From Pseudonocardia sediminis (GTDB lineage: Bacteria; Actinomycetota; Actinomycetes; Mycobacteriales; Pseudonocardiaceae), in contig NZ_SHKL01000001.1 in the NCBI RefSeq assembly GCF_004217185.1, positions 4,400,001 to 4,464,000 on the forward strand: a DNA stretch of 64,000 bases, in the 5' to 3' direction. The position numbers and the translations under genes were made by a program. Below, one piece after another: positions 40,937 through 49,479 of this stretch; within the stretch, counting starts at the first letter, position 1; every line of letters starts with the position of its first letter. The notes beneath the pieces were generated by a model, which saw only the letters and a list, made by a program, of their open reading frames with translations, was not told where the DNA came from and ran no database searches.

Positions 40937-42357
40937 GTCGGGAGCACCGGGTCGGCCGACCCCGGGTTCAACGCGAGGACCTCCTGGAACCCCCGCACCA
41001 GGCAGTCGGTGAACAGCGCCCGGTCGGTGATCGCCGTCGCGTCCAGGTTCGCCCCGACGCAGCAGACGTCCCCGTGCGTGACGAGTGTGATCATCGCGGC
41101 GCAGCCCGGCAGCGGGGCGTACGGGTAGACCCGTTCGATCCGGGCCCCGCACAGGTAGGCGTCGAACGGCAGGCCGGGCACGTTGCTGGCCTGCAGGTCG
41201 TTGCCCATCGTCGACCGGCCGCCGACGAGGGTGAGCAGTGGCCCGGGCAGACGCGCCAGCAGCGGCGCGACCACGTCGGTGCTCTCCAGGGCCGGTTCCG
41301 CCCGGGCGGCGCGCATCTGGGCGGAGACCGCGCCGATCCGCTCGGCGGGGTCGACGATGCCCATCGGACCGGCGACCCGGGCCGGGGCGAAGCGGTTCCC
41401 GCCGTCGCCGTCACCGGAGCGGCGGACCGAGACCGGCACCGACACCCGCAGCGTCTCGTCCGGGGCGACCGCGTGCCCGTTCTCGACGTGGTAGAGCCGG
41501 AACGCACCGAGCAGCGCGGCGAGGTAGGTGTCGTTGAACGACCCGCCCACCGACTTCCCGGCCGCGCGCAGGTCGGCGAAGTCGACGTCCATGGCGGCGA
41601 AACGCCAGGACAGCCCCCTCGGGCGCAGCAGGTGCGAGCTGTCCCCCGGCGGCGGCGAGAGCACCCGCACGGCCGAGTCGAGGTAGCGCACGGACTCGGT
41701 GACGGCGCTGATCGGCCGGGTCAGCGCGCCCAGCACGTCGCGCGTCGCGCGGGCCGCCGCCGGGACGATCCCCATCTCGCGGCGGACGAGCCGGTCCACC
41801 TCGCCGAAGTGGTCGACCGGCTCCGGCTCGGGCGCCTTGGGCTGCGGCTTGTCCGGGTCGTGCTCGCGGCGGCGCGAGTGCAGCTGGCTCAGCAGCTGGA
41901 TCGCGCCGAGCCCGTCGGTGAGCACGTGGTGCATCTTCAGCAGGTAGGCCGCCCGTCCCCCGGACAGGCCCTCGACCAGCGTCGCCTCCCACGGCGGACG
42001 CTCACGGTCGAACGGGGTCATCATCTCCCGCTCGGCGATCGCGGCCAGGTCGTCCCAGGTGCCGTCGCCGGGCAGGCGCACCCGGCGCAGGTGGTAGTGC
42101 AGGTCGAAAGCACTGTCCTGGATCCAGTACGGCGTGCCCAGCCCGCCGAGCGCGTCGCGCACCCGCTCCCGGAACCGCGGCACCATCCGCGACGCCCAGT
42201 CGTGCGCGTCGAGCATCCGGTCCCAGTCCGGCGTGGTGTCCAGGATCTCCAGGGCCATCACCGGCGCCCGCAGCCTCGGGTCGGACTCCGCGCGCCACAT
42301 CATGACCTCGAACGGCGACATCTCCCGGGCTGTGCCCCACCCCAGTCGTGACGCCAT
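40933..42357 (-). CDS. WS/DGAT family acyltransferase
   Basis: The 474-residue enzyme belongs to the wax ester synthase/diacylglycerol acyltransferase family. The active-site motif HHVLTDG (HHxxxDG) lies in the KMHHVLTDGLGAIQLLSQLH segment near residue 150, and the C-terminal half has the NDLQASNVPG block typical of the family. It transfers acyl groups from acyl-CoA to diacylglycerol or fatty alcohols. ATG 42357 shares a base with the upstream stop (TGATG), and its own stop overlaps the hydrolase start, so the operon is translationally linked. Storage triacylglycerol synthesis is likely. Confidence 0.9.
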   Translation of the reverse strand: MASRLGWGTAREMSPFEVMMWRAESDPRLRAPVMALEILDTTPDWDRMLDAHDWASRMVPRFRERVRDALGGLGTPYWIQDSAFDLHYHLRRVRLPGDGTWDDLAAIAEREMMTPFDRERPPWEATLVEGLSGGRAAYLLKMHHVLTDGLGAIQLLSQLHSRRREHDPDKPQPKAPEPEPVDHFGEVDRLVRREMGIVPAAARATRDVLGALTRPISAVTESVRYLDSAVRVLSPPPGDSSHLLRPRGLSWRFAAMDVDFADLRAAGKSVGGSFNDTYLAALLGAFRLYHVENGHAVAPDETLRVSVPVSVRRSGDGDGGNRFAPARVAGPMGIVDPAERIGAVSAQMRAARAEPALESTDVVAPLLARLPGPLLTLVGGRSTMGNDLQASNVPGLPFDAYLCGARIERVYPYAPLPGCAAMITLVTHGDVCCVGANLDATAITDRALFTDCLVRGFQEVLALNPGSADPVLPT

Positions 42358-43799
42358 CAGCGGTCCCCCGGCCAGTGCGCCAGCGTCTCCATGAACCGCT
42401 CCCGTACGTCGTCGGTGTGCTGCGCGACGGTCTCGCGCTTCCAGTCCGAGGTGTCGATCGGCTCCAGCACGGCCACCTCCACGGTGCCCGGGCGCAGCGT
42501 CTGCGCGCCCCGCCACATGATCTCGCCGGCGTTGCGGATCACGATCGGGACGACGGGGACACCGGCCTGCATGGCGATGTGGAACGCGCCCTTCTTGAAC
42601 GGTCCGAGCTTCGGCGTCGGCGACCGCGTCCCCTCCGGGGCCATGGCCAGCGAGATCCCGTCCTCGCGCAGCGTGCGCACGGCGGGCTCGAGGGCCTCCT
42701 TGGCCTTGGTGGTGTTGCTGCGGTCGATGAACGCGACGTCGGCGACCTGGAAGAGCTGGCCCCACAACGGGATCGCCGCCGCCTCCTTCTTCGCGACGCC
42801 GGTGAACCCGCCGCGCAGCAGCTTCATCAGGATCGGCACGTCGAACTTCGACTGGTGGTTGAACAGGAAGACGCACGGACGCGCGGAGACCAGGTGCTCG
42901 GCGCCGGTCACCTCGACGTCGATCCCGGCCATCCCGAAGCCGATGTCGGCGCCGACCCCGCAGGCCAGGTCGATGAACTTGCGGCGCGACCCGTGCAGCA
43001 GCCCGGCACCCATCGCCGCACCGAACCCGCCGATCATGCCGCCGTAGAAGATCGCGGTGCGGGCCACGTCGGCGACGTCGGGGAGCAGCCCGCCGCGCGG
43101 CGCGCAGTCCAGGATCGGCCAGCCGTTCTCGGTGGCCACGGCGCGCAGGGAGTCGGTGGGCGAGACCGCGACCGGATGCCCGACGGAGGAGAGGAAGTCG
43201 ACGTCCTCGGTGCCGTTGGCGTAGGCGAAACAGCCCTCGAGGTCGACGCCGCGCTCCTGCGCGTCGGCGACCACGGCCGCCGCCTTGCCCGGCCCCCACA
43301 GCGGCGTCCCCTCCGGACGGCCGGTGAGCACGCCGTCGCGCACCTCCAGCTCGGTGCACAGCACCTTGTCCGCGCCCAGCTCGTCGGCCATCGGCTGCAC
43401 CTGGAACCGGGTGGCCGAGGACGCCATGACGACGGTGTGTCCGCACTCCTTGTGCGTGGCGACCAGCTCCCACGCCTCCTGGTGCAGCTGCCCGGCGATC
43501 TCGTTGACGAACAGCTCCCGGCCCAGGGCGAACAGCTCCTCCTCGGTGCGCCCCTCCCAGGTGGCCAGGGTCAGTGCGAGGAACTCGCGGAAGTCGTCGT
43601 TGGTGCGGATGCCGCGCAGGCCGGACGCGATCGTGCGCAGCAGCTCGACGGCACCGACGTCGAACTCCCACAGCCGCCGGCGGTAGAACGCCCCGGCGGA
43701 GTAGCCCTCGATGATCGTGCCGTCGTAGTCGAAGTAGGCCACGGTGTCCGGGCCCGGCGGGACCGCGCGGATCGCGCGGAGGCGGTCAGCTTGCGACAC
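42357..43799 (-). CDS. HAD-IB hydrolase fused to 1-acylglycerol-3-phosphate acyltransferase (PlsC)
   Basis: The 480-residue protein has an N-terminal HAD phosphatase-like domain (YFDYDGTIIEGYS near 20; SSATRFQVQP; a GPGKAAAV segment) and a C-terminal PlsC domain with the acyltransferase motifs NHQSKFD (HX4D) and PEGTRSP. This HAD-PlsC fusion is known in actinobacteria. The PlsC part acylates lysophosphatidate; the HAD part may dephosphorylate phosphatidate or phosphoserine-like substrates, which is not proven. GTG 43799 overlaps the upstream gene by 14 bases. Confidence 0.9.
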   Translation of the reverse strand: MSQADRLRAIRAVPPGPDTVAYFDYDGTIIEGYSAGAFYRRRLWEFDVGAVELLRTIASGLRGIRTNDDFREFLALTLATWEGRTEEELFALGRELFVNEIAGQLHQEAWELVATHKECGHTVVMASSATRFQVQPMADELGADKVLCTELEVRDGVLTGRPEGTPLWGPGKAAAVVADAQERGVDLEGCFAYANGTEDVDFLSSVGHPVAVSPTDSLRAVATENGWPILDCAPRGGLLPDVADVARTAIFYGGMIGGFGAAMGAGLLHGSRRKFIDLACGVGADIGFGMAGIDVEVTGAEHLVSARPCVFLFNHQSKFDVPILMKLLRGGFTGVAKKEAAAIPLWGQLFQVADVAFIDRSNTTKAKEALEPAVRTLREDGISLAMAPEGTRSPTPKLGPFKKGAFHIAMQAGVPVVPIVIRNAGEIMWRGAQTLRPGTVEVAVLEPIDTSDWKRETVAQHTDDVRERFMETLAHWPGDR

Positions 43800-46197
43800 C
43801 GGTGCTCCCGGCCGGGGTCGTGCCCCGTTCCCCGTCCGAGCCGGGGGCCTGCCTCTCGCCACCGATGCTCGATCCTCTGTCCTCGGCGCGGCCACCCAGG
43901 ACCACCTCCAGTCGCGCCCGCTCCAGGCGCCCGATGCGTGTCAGATCGTCGATCAGTGCGGCGAGCTCGTCGCGCCAGGCGCGGCGCCGCTCCTCCACCG
44001 GCAGGGCCCCGTCACCCCCGGACGGCTCCACCAGGTCGCGGTTGTCGGCCAGCCGCAGGGCCGTGGCGTAGAGCTCGCGCGACACCGAGTCCGCGCGGTC
44101 GAGCCGGTGCTGCAGCAGCATCTGCCTGCCCACGCCCAGGCAGACCTCCAGGAACTCGTCCCGGTCGGCCGGCGGGGCGGCGTCGAGGGCGACGAGCTGC
44201 TCGGCGACCACCAGCTGCGCGTCCAGGAACGAGCGCAGCACGCCCGGCGCCACCAGCAACGACGCCTGCCGCAGTGCGGCGCGGGCGTCGGTCGGGCGGG
44301 CCCGGCTCAGACGCCACTGGGAGTCCAGGATCGTCAGCTCGTTGCGGACCTCGGCGGCGAACTCGCGCTTGTCGGAGAAGAAGAACTCGAACTTGAGAAG
44401 GTCGCGCAGACGCGTGAGCTCCCGCCAGCCCAGCTCGAGCAGGTCGGCGCCGTCGCCCGCGTCGCCGGCGCGCAGCAGCGCCACCTCGGTCAGCGCGCGG
44501 TTGAGCAGGTGGTGCAGCGCGCCGTTGCGGTAGAACGCGGCCACGTGGTGACGCCCGGAGCGGATCGAGAAGACCGGCTCGGTGCCGCCCTCGTAGATCG
44601 TGACGACGTGCGCCTCGGCCAGGCTGTCCAGCGTCATCCGCAGTCCGTGCCGGGTGCGCAGCTCCGCGACCGGGACGGGGACCCCGCGCGTCTCCAGGTA
44701 GTCGGCCAGCGGAGCGACGACGTCACGCAGCTGCTGCAACGTCAGTGCCCGGTCGCGTGCGGTGAGCAGCGCGAACGTGACCAGCGACGTCGCCGTCGCC
44801 GGGCTGACGCGGTTGATCCCGGCACACACCCGGAACGCGACCTTCTCCAGCTGCGCCGATCCCTGCTCGGACTCCGCGAGCGACTCGCGCAGCGAGAACG
44901 GCTCGGCGAAGCGCACCTGCGCGGTGCCGATGTGACGGCGCTGGTCGCGGAAGTAGCCGGCCAGCCAGCCCAGTCCCTCGGCCTTCTTCGACCCGCCGCG
45001 CTGCTCGGCGGCCATCGCGCCGACCTCGTGCAGCTGGTCGTAGACGATCGAGACCGGCACCAGGATCGCGTCGAGCTCGGGTCGGTCCTCCAGCGCGGCC
45101 GCCAGGTAGCGCAGCAGCCCGTAGCGCGGGCGGCGGAGCTTGCCGGTGCGGCTGCGGCCGCCCTCGATGTACCACTCGAGGTTGAACCGCTTGGACATCA
45201 GGTGGCCCAGGTACTCCTGGATCGCCGCTTTGTAGATCGTGTCGCCGCCGAACGTGCGGCGGATGAACACGATCCCGGCCCGGCGGCCCAGCGCGCCCAT
45301 CGGCCAGAACGACAGGTTGTTGCCGCCGAGGACGTGGTTGCGGGGGAAGTCGCGGTCGTGCAGGACCTCGGCGAACAGCAGCGGGTCGGAGTAGGAGCGG
45401 TGCGAGGGCAGGAAGACGAGCGCGTGCTCCTTGTTGAGCTCGCGCAGGCGCTCCAGCCCGGCCTCGTCGACCTTGACGTCCCAGGCCTTGGTGTGCAGCG
45501 GGCCCATCAGGGTGCGGAACGTGTCGATCGCCGGCGGACTCTGCACCGCGGCCATCTCGTGCAGGCAGGACTCCAGGTCGTGCGCGACCTCGGCGCTCGG
45601 CTTGCCGACCTCGCCGCTCAGGCGCTCAGCCAGCGCCCGGAACCGTGCGGACGCGGTGATCTGCTCGACCATCCGGCGCGGCACCTTGTAGCGGTCGCCG
45701 AGAAGACGGCGCTCGCCGCGGTCGCACGCCAGCGTCGCCTGCCGCACGACGAACCGGGCGAACGCGCCGGAACGCCCGCCGCCGTCGGACGGCCGGCCGC
45801 CCTCCTGCGCGGCGAACCGCGAGACGAGGTCGCCGACGGTCGCGGGCTCCCCGGCCACCACCCGTGCGGACTCGGGGACGCGCCGGGCCATCTGCCCGTG
45901 CAGCCGCCACGGCGCCCGGCGCATCGCCAGCGTGGAGGCCAGCTCGGTGACCCGGTTGACCGCTCCGGAGTCGCGCTCCGGCGGGATCCAGGCGATCCGG
46001 ACCGGGACGACGAGCGTGTCGTCGGAGTCGAGCCGGGTCTCCAGCCCGGGCGGTGCCGCCGGGGCGTCGCCGTAGCCGACGACCGGAGCGCCCGGGTACT
46101 CCTCGGCCGCCCATTTCTCCAGCAACGACCGCTCGGTGGCCGAGCGCGCCTGGGTGAGCACGACCGCCTGCGCGGCGTCCTTGCCGTCTGCCGTCAT
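43786..46197 (-). CDS. plsB: Glycerol-3-phosphate 1-O-acyltransferase (PlsB type)
   Basis: The roughly 803-residue protein shows the PlsB blocks: HRSYSDPLL (HX4D), LGGNNLSFWPMGALGRRAG, FIRRTFGGD, YIEGGRSRTGKL and ILVPVSIVYDQ. PlsB acylates glycerol-3-phosphate at the sn-1 position as the first step in phospholipid and triacylglycerol synthesis. ATG 46197 is chosen because conserved sequence begins shortly after; ATG 46254 would add 19 residues. It is the first gene of the acyltransferase operon and shares overlaps with the next gene. Confidence 0.9.
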   Translation of the reverse strand: MTADGKDAAQAVVLTQARSATERSLLEKWAAEEYPGAPVVGYGDAPAAPPGLETRLDSDDTLVVPVRIAWIPPERDSGAVNRVTELASTLAMRRAPWRLHGQMARRVPESARVVAGEPATVGDLVSRFAAQEGGRPSDGGGRSGAFARFVVRQATLACDRGERRLLGDRYKVPRRMVEQITASARFRALAERLSGEVGKPSAEVAHDLESCLHEMAAVQSPPAIDTFRTLMGPLHTKAWDVKVDEAGLERLRELNKEHALVFLPSHRSYSDPLLFAEVLHDRDFPRNHVLGGNNLSFWPMGALGRRAGIVFIRRTFGGDTIYKAAIQEYLGHLMSKRFNLEWYIEGGRSRTGKLRRPRYGLLRYLAAALEDRPELDAILVPVSIVYDQLHEVGAMAAEQRGGSKKAEGLGWLAGYFRDQRRHIGTAQVRFAEPFSLRESLAESEQGSAQLEKVAFRVCAGINRVSPATATSLVTFALLTARDRALTLQQLRDVVAPLADYLETRGVPVPVAELRTRHGLRMTLDSLAEAHVVTIYEGGTEPVFSIRSGRHHVAAFYRNGALHHLLNRALTEVALLRAGDAGDGADLLELGWRELTRLRDLLKFEFFFSDKREFAAEVRNELTILDSQWRLSRARPTDARAALRQASLLVAPGVLRSFLDAQLVVAEQLVALDAAPPADRDEFLEVCLGVGRQMLLQHRLDRADSVSRELYATALRLADNRDLVEPSGGDGALPVEERRRAWRDELAALIDDLTRIGRLERARLEVVLGGRAEDRGSSIGGERQAPGSDGERGTTPAGSTGVAS

Positions 46198-46346
46198 CCC
46201 GCCCCCGATCCGCCGCGACGCCGCCGAGACGTCGCGATGGGCACTTTCGCACATCACACGGTAGCCGTGCCGCTCAAGAACAACTTCGTTCCTGCGCTGC
46301 GGCACAAGCCGGGTGACCGTACGACGACGACCCGGTCACGACTCGG

Positions 46347-46868
46347 TCACCGAGCCGGCGGCGCCACCTCACCGACCAGCACACGCACCGTCTCGGTCGT
46401 GTCGGGGAGCACCTGCTCGACCGAGTCGACGATCACGCTCGTCCCGCCCAGCGCGTCCCCGATCGAGGTGACCGGGGCCAGCGGGCCGGGCCCCACCACG
46501 GCCGGCACGAGCCAGGACACCAGCCAGATCAGCAGCAGCGCGGACGCCGCGCCGGTGACGGCCCCGACCAGCCGGTCCAGGAACGACAACCGGGCCTTGA
46601 CCAGCACCCGCGACACCAGCCCGCCCAGGAACCCGCCGACCAGGACACCGAGCAGCAGCCCGATCAGCGCTCCGATCAGCACCAGTACGTAGACCGACCC
46701 CACGGTCGAGCCGTACTGGGACAGGCGCCCGCTGAACGCGGCCCCGATCCCCGCCCCGACCAGCAGCCCGAGCAACCGTCCCCCGCGGGCCGCACCTCCC
46801 AGGGTGCGGAACCCTCCGATCGCGGCGGCGATCACGATCACCACGACGAGTATGTCCAACCAGGTCAT
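46347..46868 (-). CDS. CvpA family membrane protein
   Basis: The 173-residue product has four hydrophobic helices and the CvpA pattern (WLDILVVVIVIAAAIGGFR; GALIGLLLGVLVGGFLG; FLDRLVGAVTGAASALLLIWL), ending in a short polar tail without the protease domain found in MarP-like proteins. CvpA proteins are inner-membrane proteins linked to envelope and stress responses. ATG 46868 follows GGGGGA. It lies about 150 bases upstream of plsB on the same strand. Confidence 0.85.
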   Translation of the reverse strand: MTWLDILVVVIVIAAAIGGFRTLGGAARGGRLLGLLVGAGIGAAFSGRLSQYGSTVGSVYVLVLIGALIGLLLGVLVGGFLGGLVSRVLVKARLSFLDRLVGAVTGAASALLLIWLVSWLVPAVVGPGPLAPVTSIGDALGGTSVIVDSVEQVLPDTTETVRVLVGEVAPPAR

Positions 46869-47220
46869 GGATTCCCCCGTTCTCTCCGGTACGACCCACG
46901 ACGTTCCGGGCGCACCCTCCCAGACTGGCCTGAGTTCCTGAGCGAGGGCTGAGACCCCAGGGGGAACGGCTCTCGATGACAGCTGTCCGGCCCTTCGCCC
47001 CCACCGCTCCGTCCCCTCTGCTCCGGTACCCACCGCTCCGGTGCCGTGCCGCTGCGGCGCCGTGCCCCGATGCGCGAAGGACCACCCGTCGTATCTGCTG
47101 CGGAGGACATCGGGGCCCTTGCCACGGAGAGGTGCGGACCCCAGCGGGCTGGTGCCGGTGGACCCCCCATCGTCGCGGGGTCCACCGAACCTGTTCGTCG
47201 CCCGCCGCTCCCGAGCGAGC
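46869..47220. other. Intergenic region without a convincing gene
   Basis: These 352 bases separate the CvpA and HNH genes. Short open frames on both strands lack recognisable domains or ribosome sites. The region holds imperfect CCACCGCTCCG direct repeats near 46999-47040, a strong hairpin at 47157-47186 and an IR CGAAC-CT-GTTCG at 47186-47197. It presumably carries the CvpA promoter at its left end. Confidence 0.6.
47157..47186 (-). terminator. Hairpin after the HNH endonuclease gene
   Basis: GGTGGACCCC (47157-47166) pairs perfectly with GGGGTCCACC (47177-47186) around a 10-base loop. It starts 34 bases downstream of the HNH endonuclease stop on the minus strand, the right place for its terminator. 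Confidence 0.65.
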
Positions 47221-48603
47221 TCAGGAGACAGGCGCGCCGAACAGGCCGTCGAGGTTGGCGATGCGTACACCGGATCGGGTCACCTCTGCCGGTGGTGTGT
47301 TGCGCCGCTGGTCCGGGACGTCGATCACGGACGGCCGCCGACGTGGAGCCCGCGTCGGGTCGATCCAGGCCGGAGGCAGGAACTCCGGCAACCCGTCACG
47401 GATCCGGACGTCCCACCCGGGATGGTGGATCAGCCGATGGTGTTGCCGGCAGAGCATGACCAGGTTGTCGATCTTTGTTTCGCCGTGTTCTTCCCACGGG
47501 ATGACGTGGTGGACCTCGCACCACGACGGCGGCCGGTCACAGCCGGGATGCGCGCACCCGCGGTCTCTGGCAATGACAGCGCGGCGCAGACCGTCGGGGA
47601 TGGTGCGGGTGGCTCGTCCGACGTCGAGGGGCTGGCCCTTGCCGTCGAACACGATGGGGATGACAGCCGAGTCGCAGGCCATCATTCGCAGGGTCTCGGG
47701 TGAGGTGCGTCCGCCGAAGTCGAGCATCCCGGTGCTGGCGCGCTTCTCCAGGTCTTCGAGGGAGATGATCATGGAGATCTGCGGGCGACGCCCACCTGTC
47801 TCAGGAACCAGGCCAGTCGGACCGTGCGACAGCGCGAACGCGCACACCTCGGCGAGGGCCTCGGCCTGGCGCTGCGCCGGTTCCCGCGTCTCGTCCGAGG
47901 AGGTGGGCTTGGACTTGGCGTCGATCACGGTGGCGATGGTGTCGAACATGGCCGCGTCGTCGAAACGCCCGGTGATCTTCCCGCCCGGCCGGTTGCGGTG
48001 CCGCACGATCCGCAGCTCATTGACCTCGGGTTCGGGCCGGTCGTCGTCGGGCTCGGGACCGTCCTGGTCGAGCTTGTCGACCAGCGCCGTGCCCCACACC
48101 TGCAGCTCGTTCGGCGTGTACTCACACGTCTTGGCGCCGATCTCGGCTTCGGCGGCCGCCCACACCTCGGGAGAGAGCCGCTCCGCGGCGCGGGTCCCGA
48201 GAACCTTCGCCACGACCTCGACATGGCGCAGGCTGGTCCGGCCGGCGTCGAACACCTCCGCGGTAGCAGGCAGGCGCGGCGGCAACGCAGTGCCGTCGAG
48301 GGCGGTCTTGCCGACCACGTTCTCGGCGGCCATCGCATGCCGGCGGGCCTCGAACCGCTCCCAGCCGAGGAGGTCGGCGAGGGCGGCGGCACTGTTCTTG
48401 TAGCCGCGGGAGGTGAACACGTCGCGCCGTTCGGCGGTGGCGAGGACGTCGACGGAGAGGTGGTCGAGGCGCCGTCGGGCGGCCTCGCAGGCGATCAGGA
48501 CGGTGATCTGTTCGGTGTCACTCGCGCCCAGGGTGGCGGCGCGCAGGTCTTCGACGGCCTCGATGAGGCGGTCGTGCGCTGCGGCGACCCGGCCGGTGGA
48601 CAT
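47221..48603 (-). CDS. DUF222 domain HNH endonuclease (13E12 repeat family)
   Basis: The 460-residue protein has an N-terminal DUF222 helical region (about 1-300) and a C-terminal HNH nuclease domain: CAHPGCDRPPSWCEVHHVIP followed by LVMLCRQHHRLIHH, with the paired Cys and the HH/H catalytic residues. This is the 13E12-type actinobacterial family, often present in many copies per genome, whose role is unknown. ATG 48603 has GGAGG 1-5 bases away and a -10-like box just upstream. The promoter contains a perfect LexA box, so expression is expected in the DNA-damage response. Confidence 0.92.
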   Translation of the reverse strand: MSTGRVAAAHDRLIEAVEDLRAATLGASDTEQITVLIACEAARRRLDHLSVDVLATAERRDVFTSRGYKNSAAALADLLGWERFEARRHAMAAENVVGKTALDGTALPPRLPATAEVFDAGRTSLRHVEVVAKVLGTRAAERLSPEVWAAAEAEIGAKTCEYTPNELQVWGTALVDKLDQDGPEPDDDRPEPEVNELRIVRHRNRPGGKITGRFDDAAMFDTIATVIDAKSKPTSSDETREPAQRQAEALAEVCAFALSHGPTGLVPETGGRRPQISMIISLEDLEKRASTGMLDFGGRTSPETLRMMACDSAVIPIVFDGKGQPLDVGRATRTIPDGLRRAVIARDRGCAHPGCDRPPSWCEVHHVIPWEEHGETKIDNLVMLCRQHHRLIHHPGWDVRIRDGLPEFLPPAWIDPTRAPRRRPSVIDVPDQRRNTPPAEVTRSGVRIANLDGLFGAPVS

Positions 48604-48609
48604 GCCTCC

Positions 48610-48637
48610 ATCGTACTCGAACGCATGTTCGCATCAA
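48610..48637 (-). promoter_or_regulatory. SOS-controlled promoter of the HNH gene
   Basis: On the minus strand TTGATG (48637-48632) and TACGAT (48615-48610) are separated by 16 bases and fit -35 and -10 boxes. The spacer 48616-48631 contains the LexA box TCGAAC-GCAT-GTTCG (48617-48631 on the plus strand). LexA would therefore block polymerase directly. Confidence 0.8.
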
Positions 48638-48664
48638 GGCCTGTCGGCGCAGCTCAGAGGCCAC

Positions 48665-49402
48665 TCACCGCACGGGATTCCGACATCGGTCGGGCGATCT
48701 ACACGGTCCCGTCGGCCGCACCGAGGTCGTCGTCGGACAGCCCCAGCACGAGCGCCATTCTCCGGATCTCGTCGTCGGAGGGGCATCGGGCGACAGCCGA
48801 ACCAGCGCCTCCAGCCGCTGGTGCCGCTCCACCGCCCGCGTGATGCGGTCCAGGTCCTGGTCGTACTCACGGATCGACGCCGACCACAGCATCGTCAACG
48901 CGTCACAGACGTCCGTCGCAGCGAGGAGGAGCCGAGCGGGCCACACCCTGTCGGCGGGAACGACGAGCTCATCGATCCCGGAACGGTGCGGAGAGACCGG
49001 ATCGATCTCGAACCGGAGCCCGATCCACTGCAGGAGCTCGGCGTAGGCAGCACGCGGGCCGGGGGTGTCGTACCGGCCGTTGGTCGCCTCCAGCGCCCGG
49101 CAGACACGGCTCGTCACGTCGTGACGCTCCAGGAGCGTCTCGACCGCCGCGGGATGCAGGCCGTCCGGCAGATTCTCCGGCGGCACCGTGCGCGGCCAGC
49201 GTGGCAGGGCGAGGAGGACCGTCGACCATCGCCGCCCGCACCCGAGGCAGCAGCGGTCGTCCCGGCCCGGTCTCACGATGCACCCACCGATCACCGCCTC
49301 TCCCCGCTCGGCGGCCTCCATCAGATCGTCGTCCGGCATGCCGTACTCGATCGGGACGACGGGCCCCGCGGCACAGCGCGGACACGTCTCGGTCGGGGAC
49401 AC
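48665..49402 (-). CDS. Zinc-ribbon protein of unknown family, C-terminus frameshifted
   Basis: This product (245 residues as read) is not recognised. It starts at GTG 49402, 7 bases after GAGGAG, with CPRC (7-10) and a second CLGC (about 50-53) that look like a zinc ribbon, followed by a helical domain. It is a paralogue of the next gene upstream (shared ETCP-C, DRxCLxC, LVVPADR and EYDxD segments). After RLSPDAP the frame reads low-quality sequence, but a one-base shift at the run near 48777-48783 gives SDDEIRRMALVLGLSDDDLG and a stop at 48699, a much more natural end. Either a real frameshift or a sequencing error is present. Confidence 0.65.
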   Translation of the reverse strand: MSPTETCPRCAAGPVVPIEYGMPDDDLMEAAERGEAVIGGCIVRPGRDDRCCLGCGRRWSTVLLALPRWPRTVPPENLPDGLHPAAVETLLERHDVTSRVCRALEATNGRYDTPGPRAAYAELLQWIGLRFEIDPVSPHRSGIDELVVPADRVWPARLLLAATDVCDALTMLWSASIREYDQDLDRITRAVERHQRLEALVRLSPDAPPTTRSGEWRSCWGCPTTTSVRPTGPCRSPDRCRNPVR

Positions 49403-49479
49403 GGCACGCTCCTCGCGCTCCACAGGTGTCGGGCCGGCGCGTCCGGTCCGGGAGCGGACGAGCGTCCCACGCGCCGCTC

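Noticed and set aside
47186..47197. CGAAC-CT-GTTCG as another SOS box near the HNH gene
   Set aside because: Spacing is two bases, not four, and it lies downstream of the HNH gene beside a terminator hairpin.
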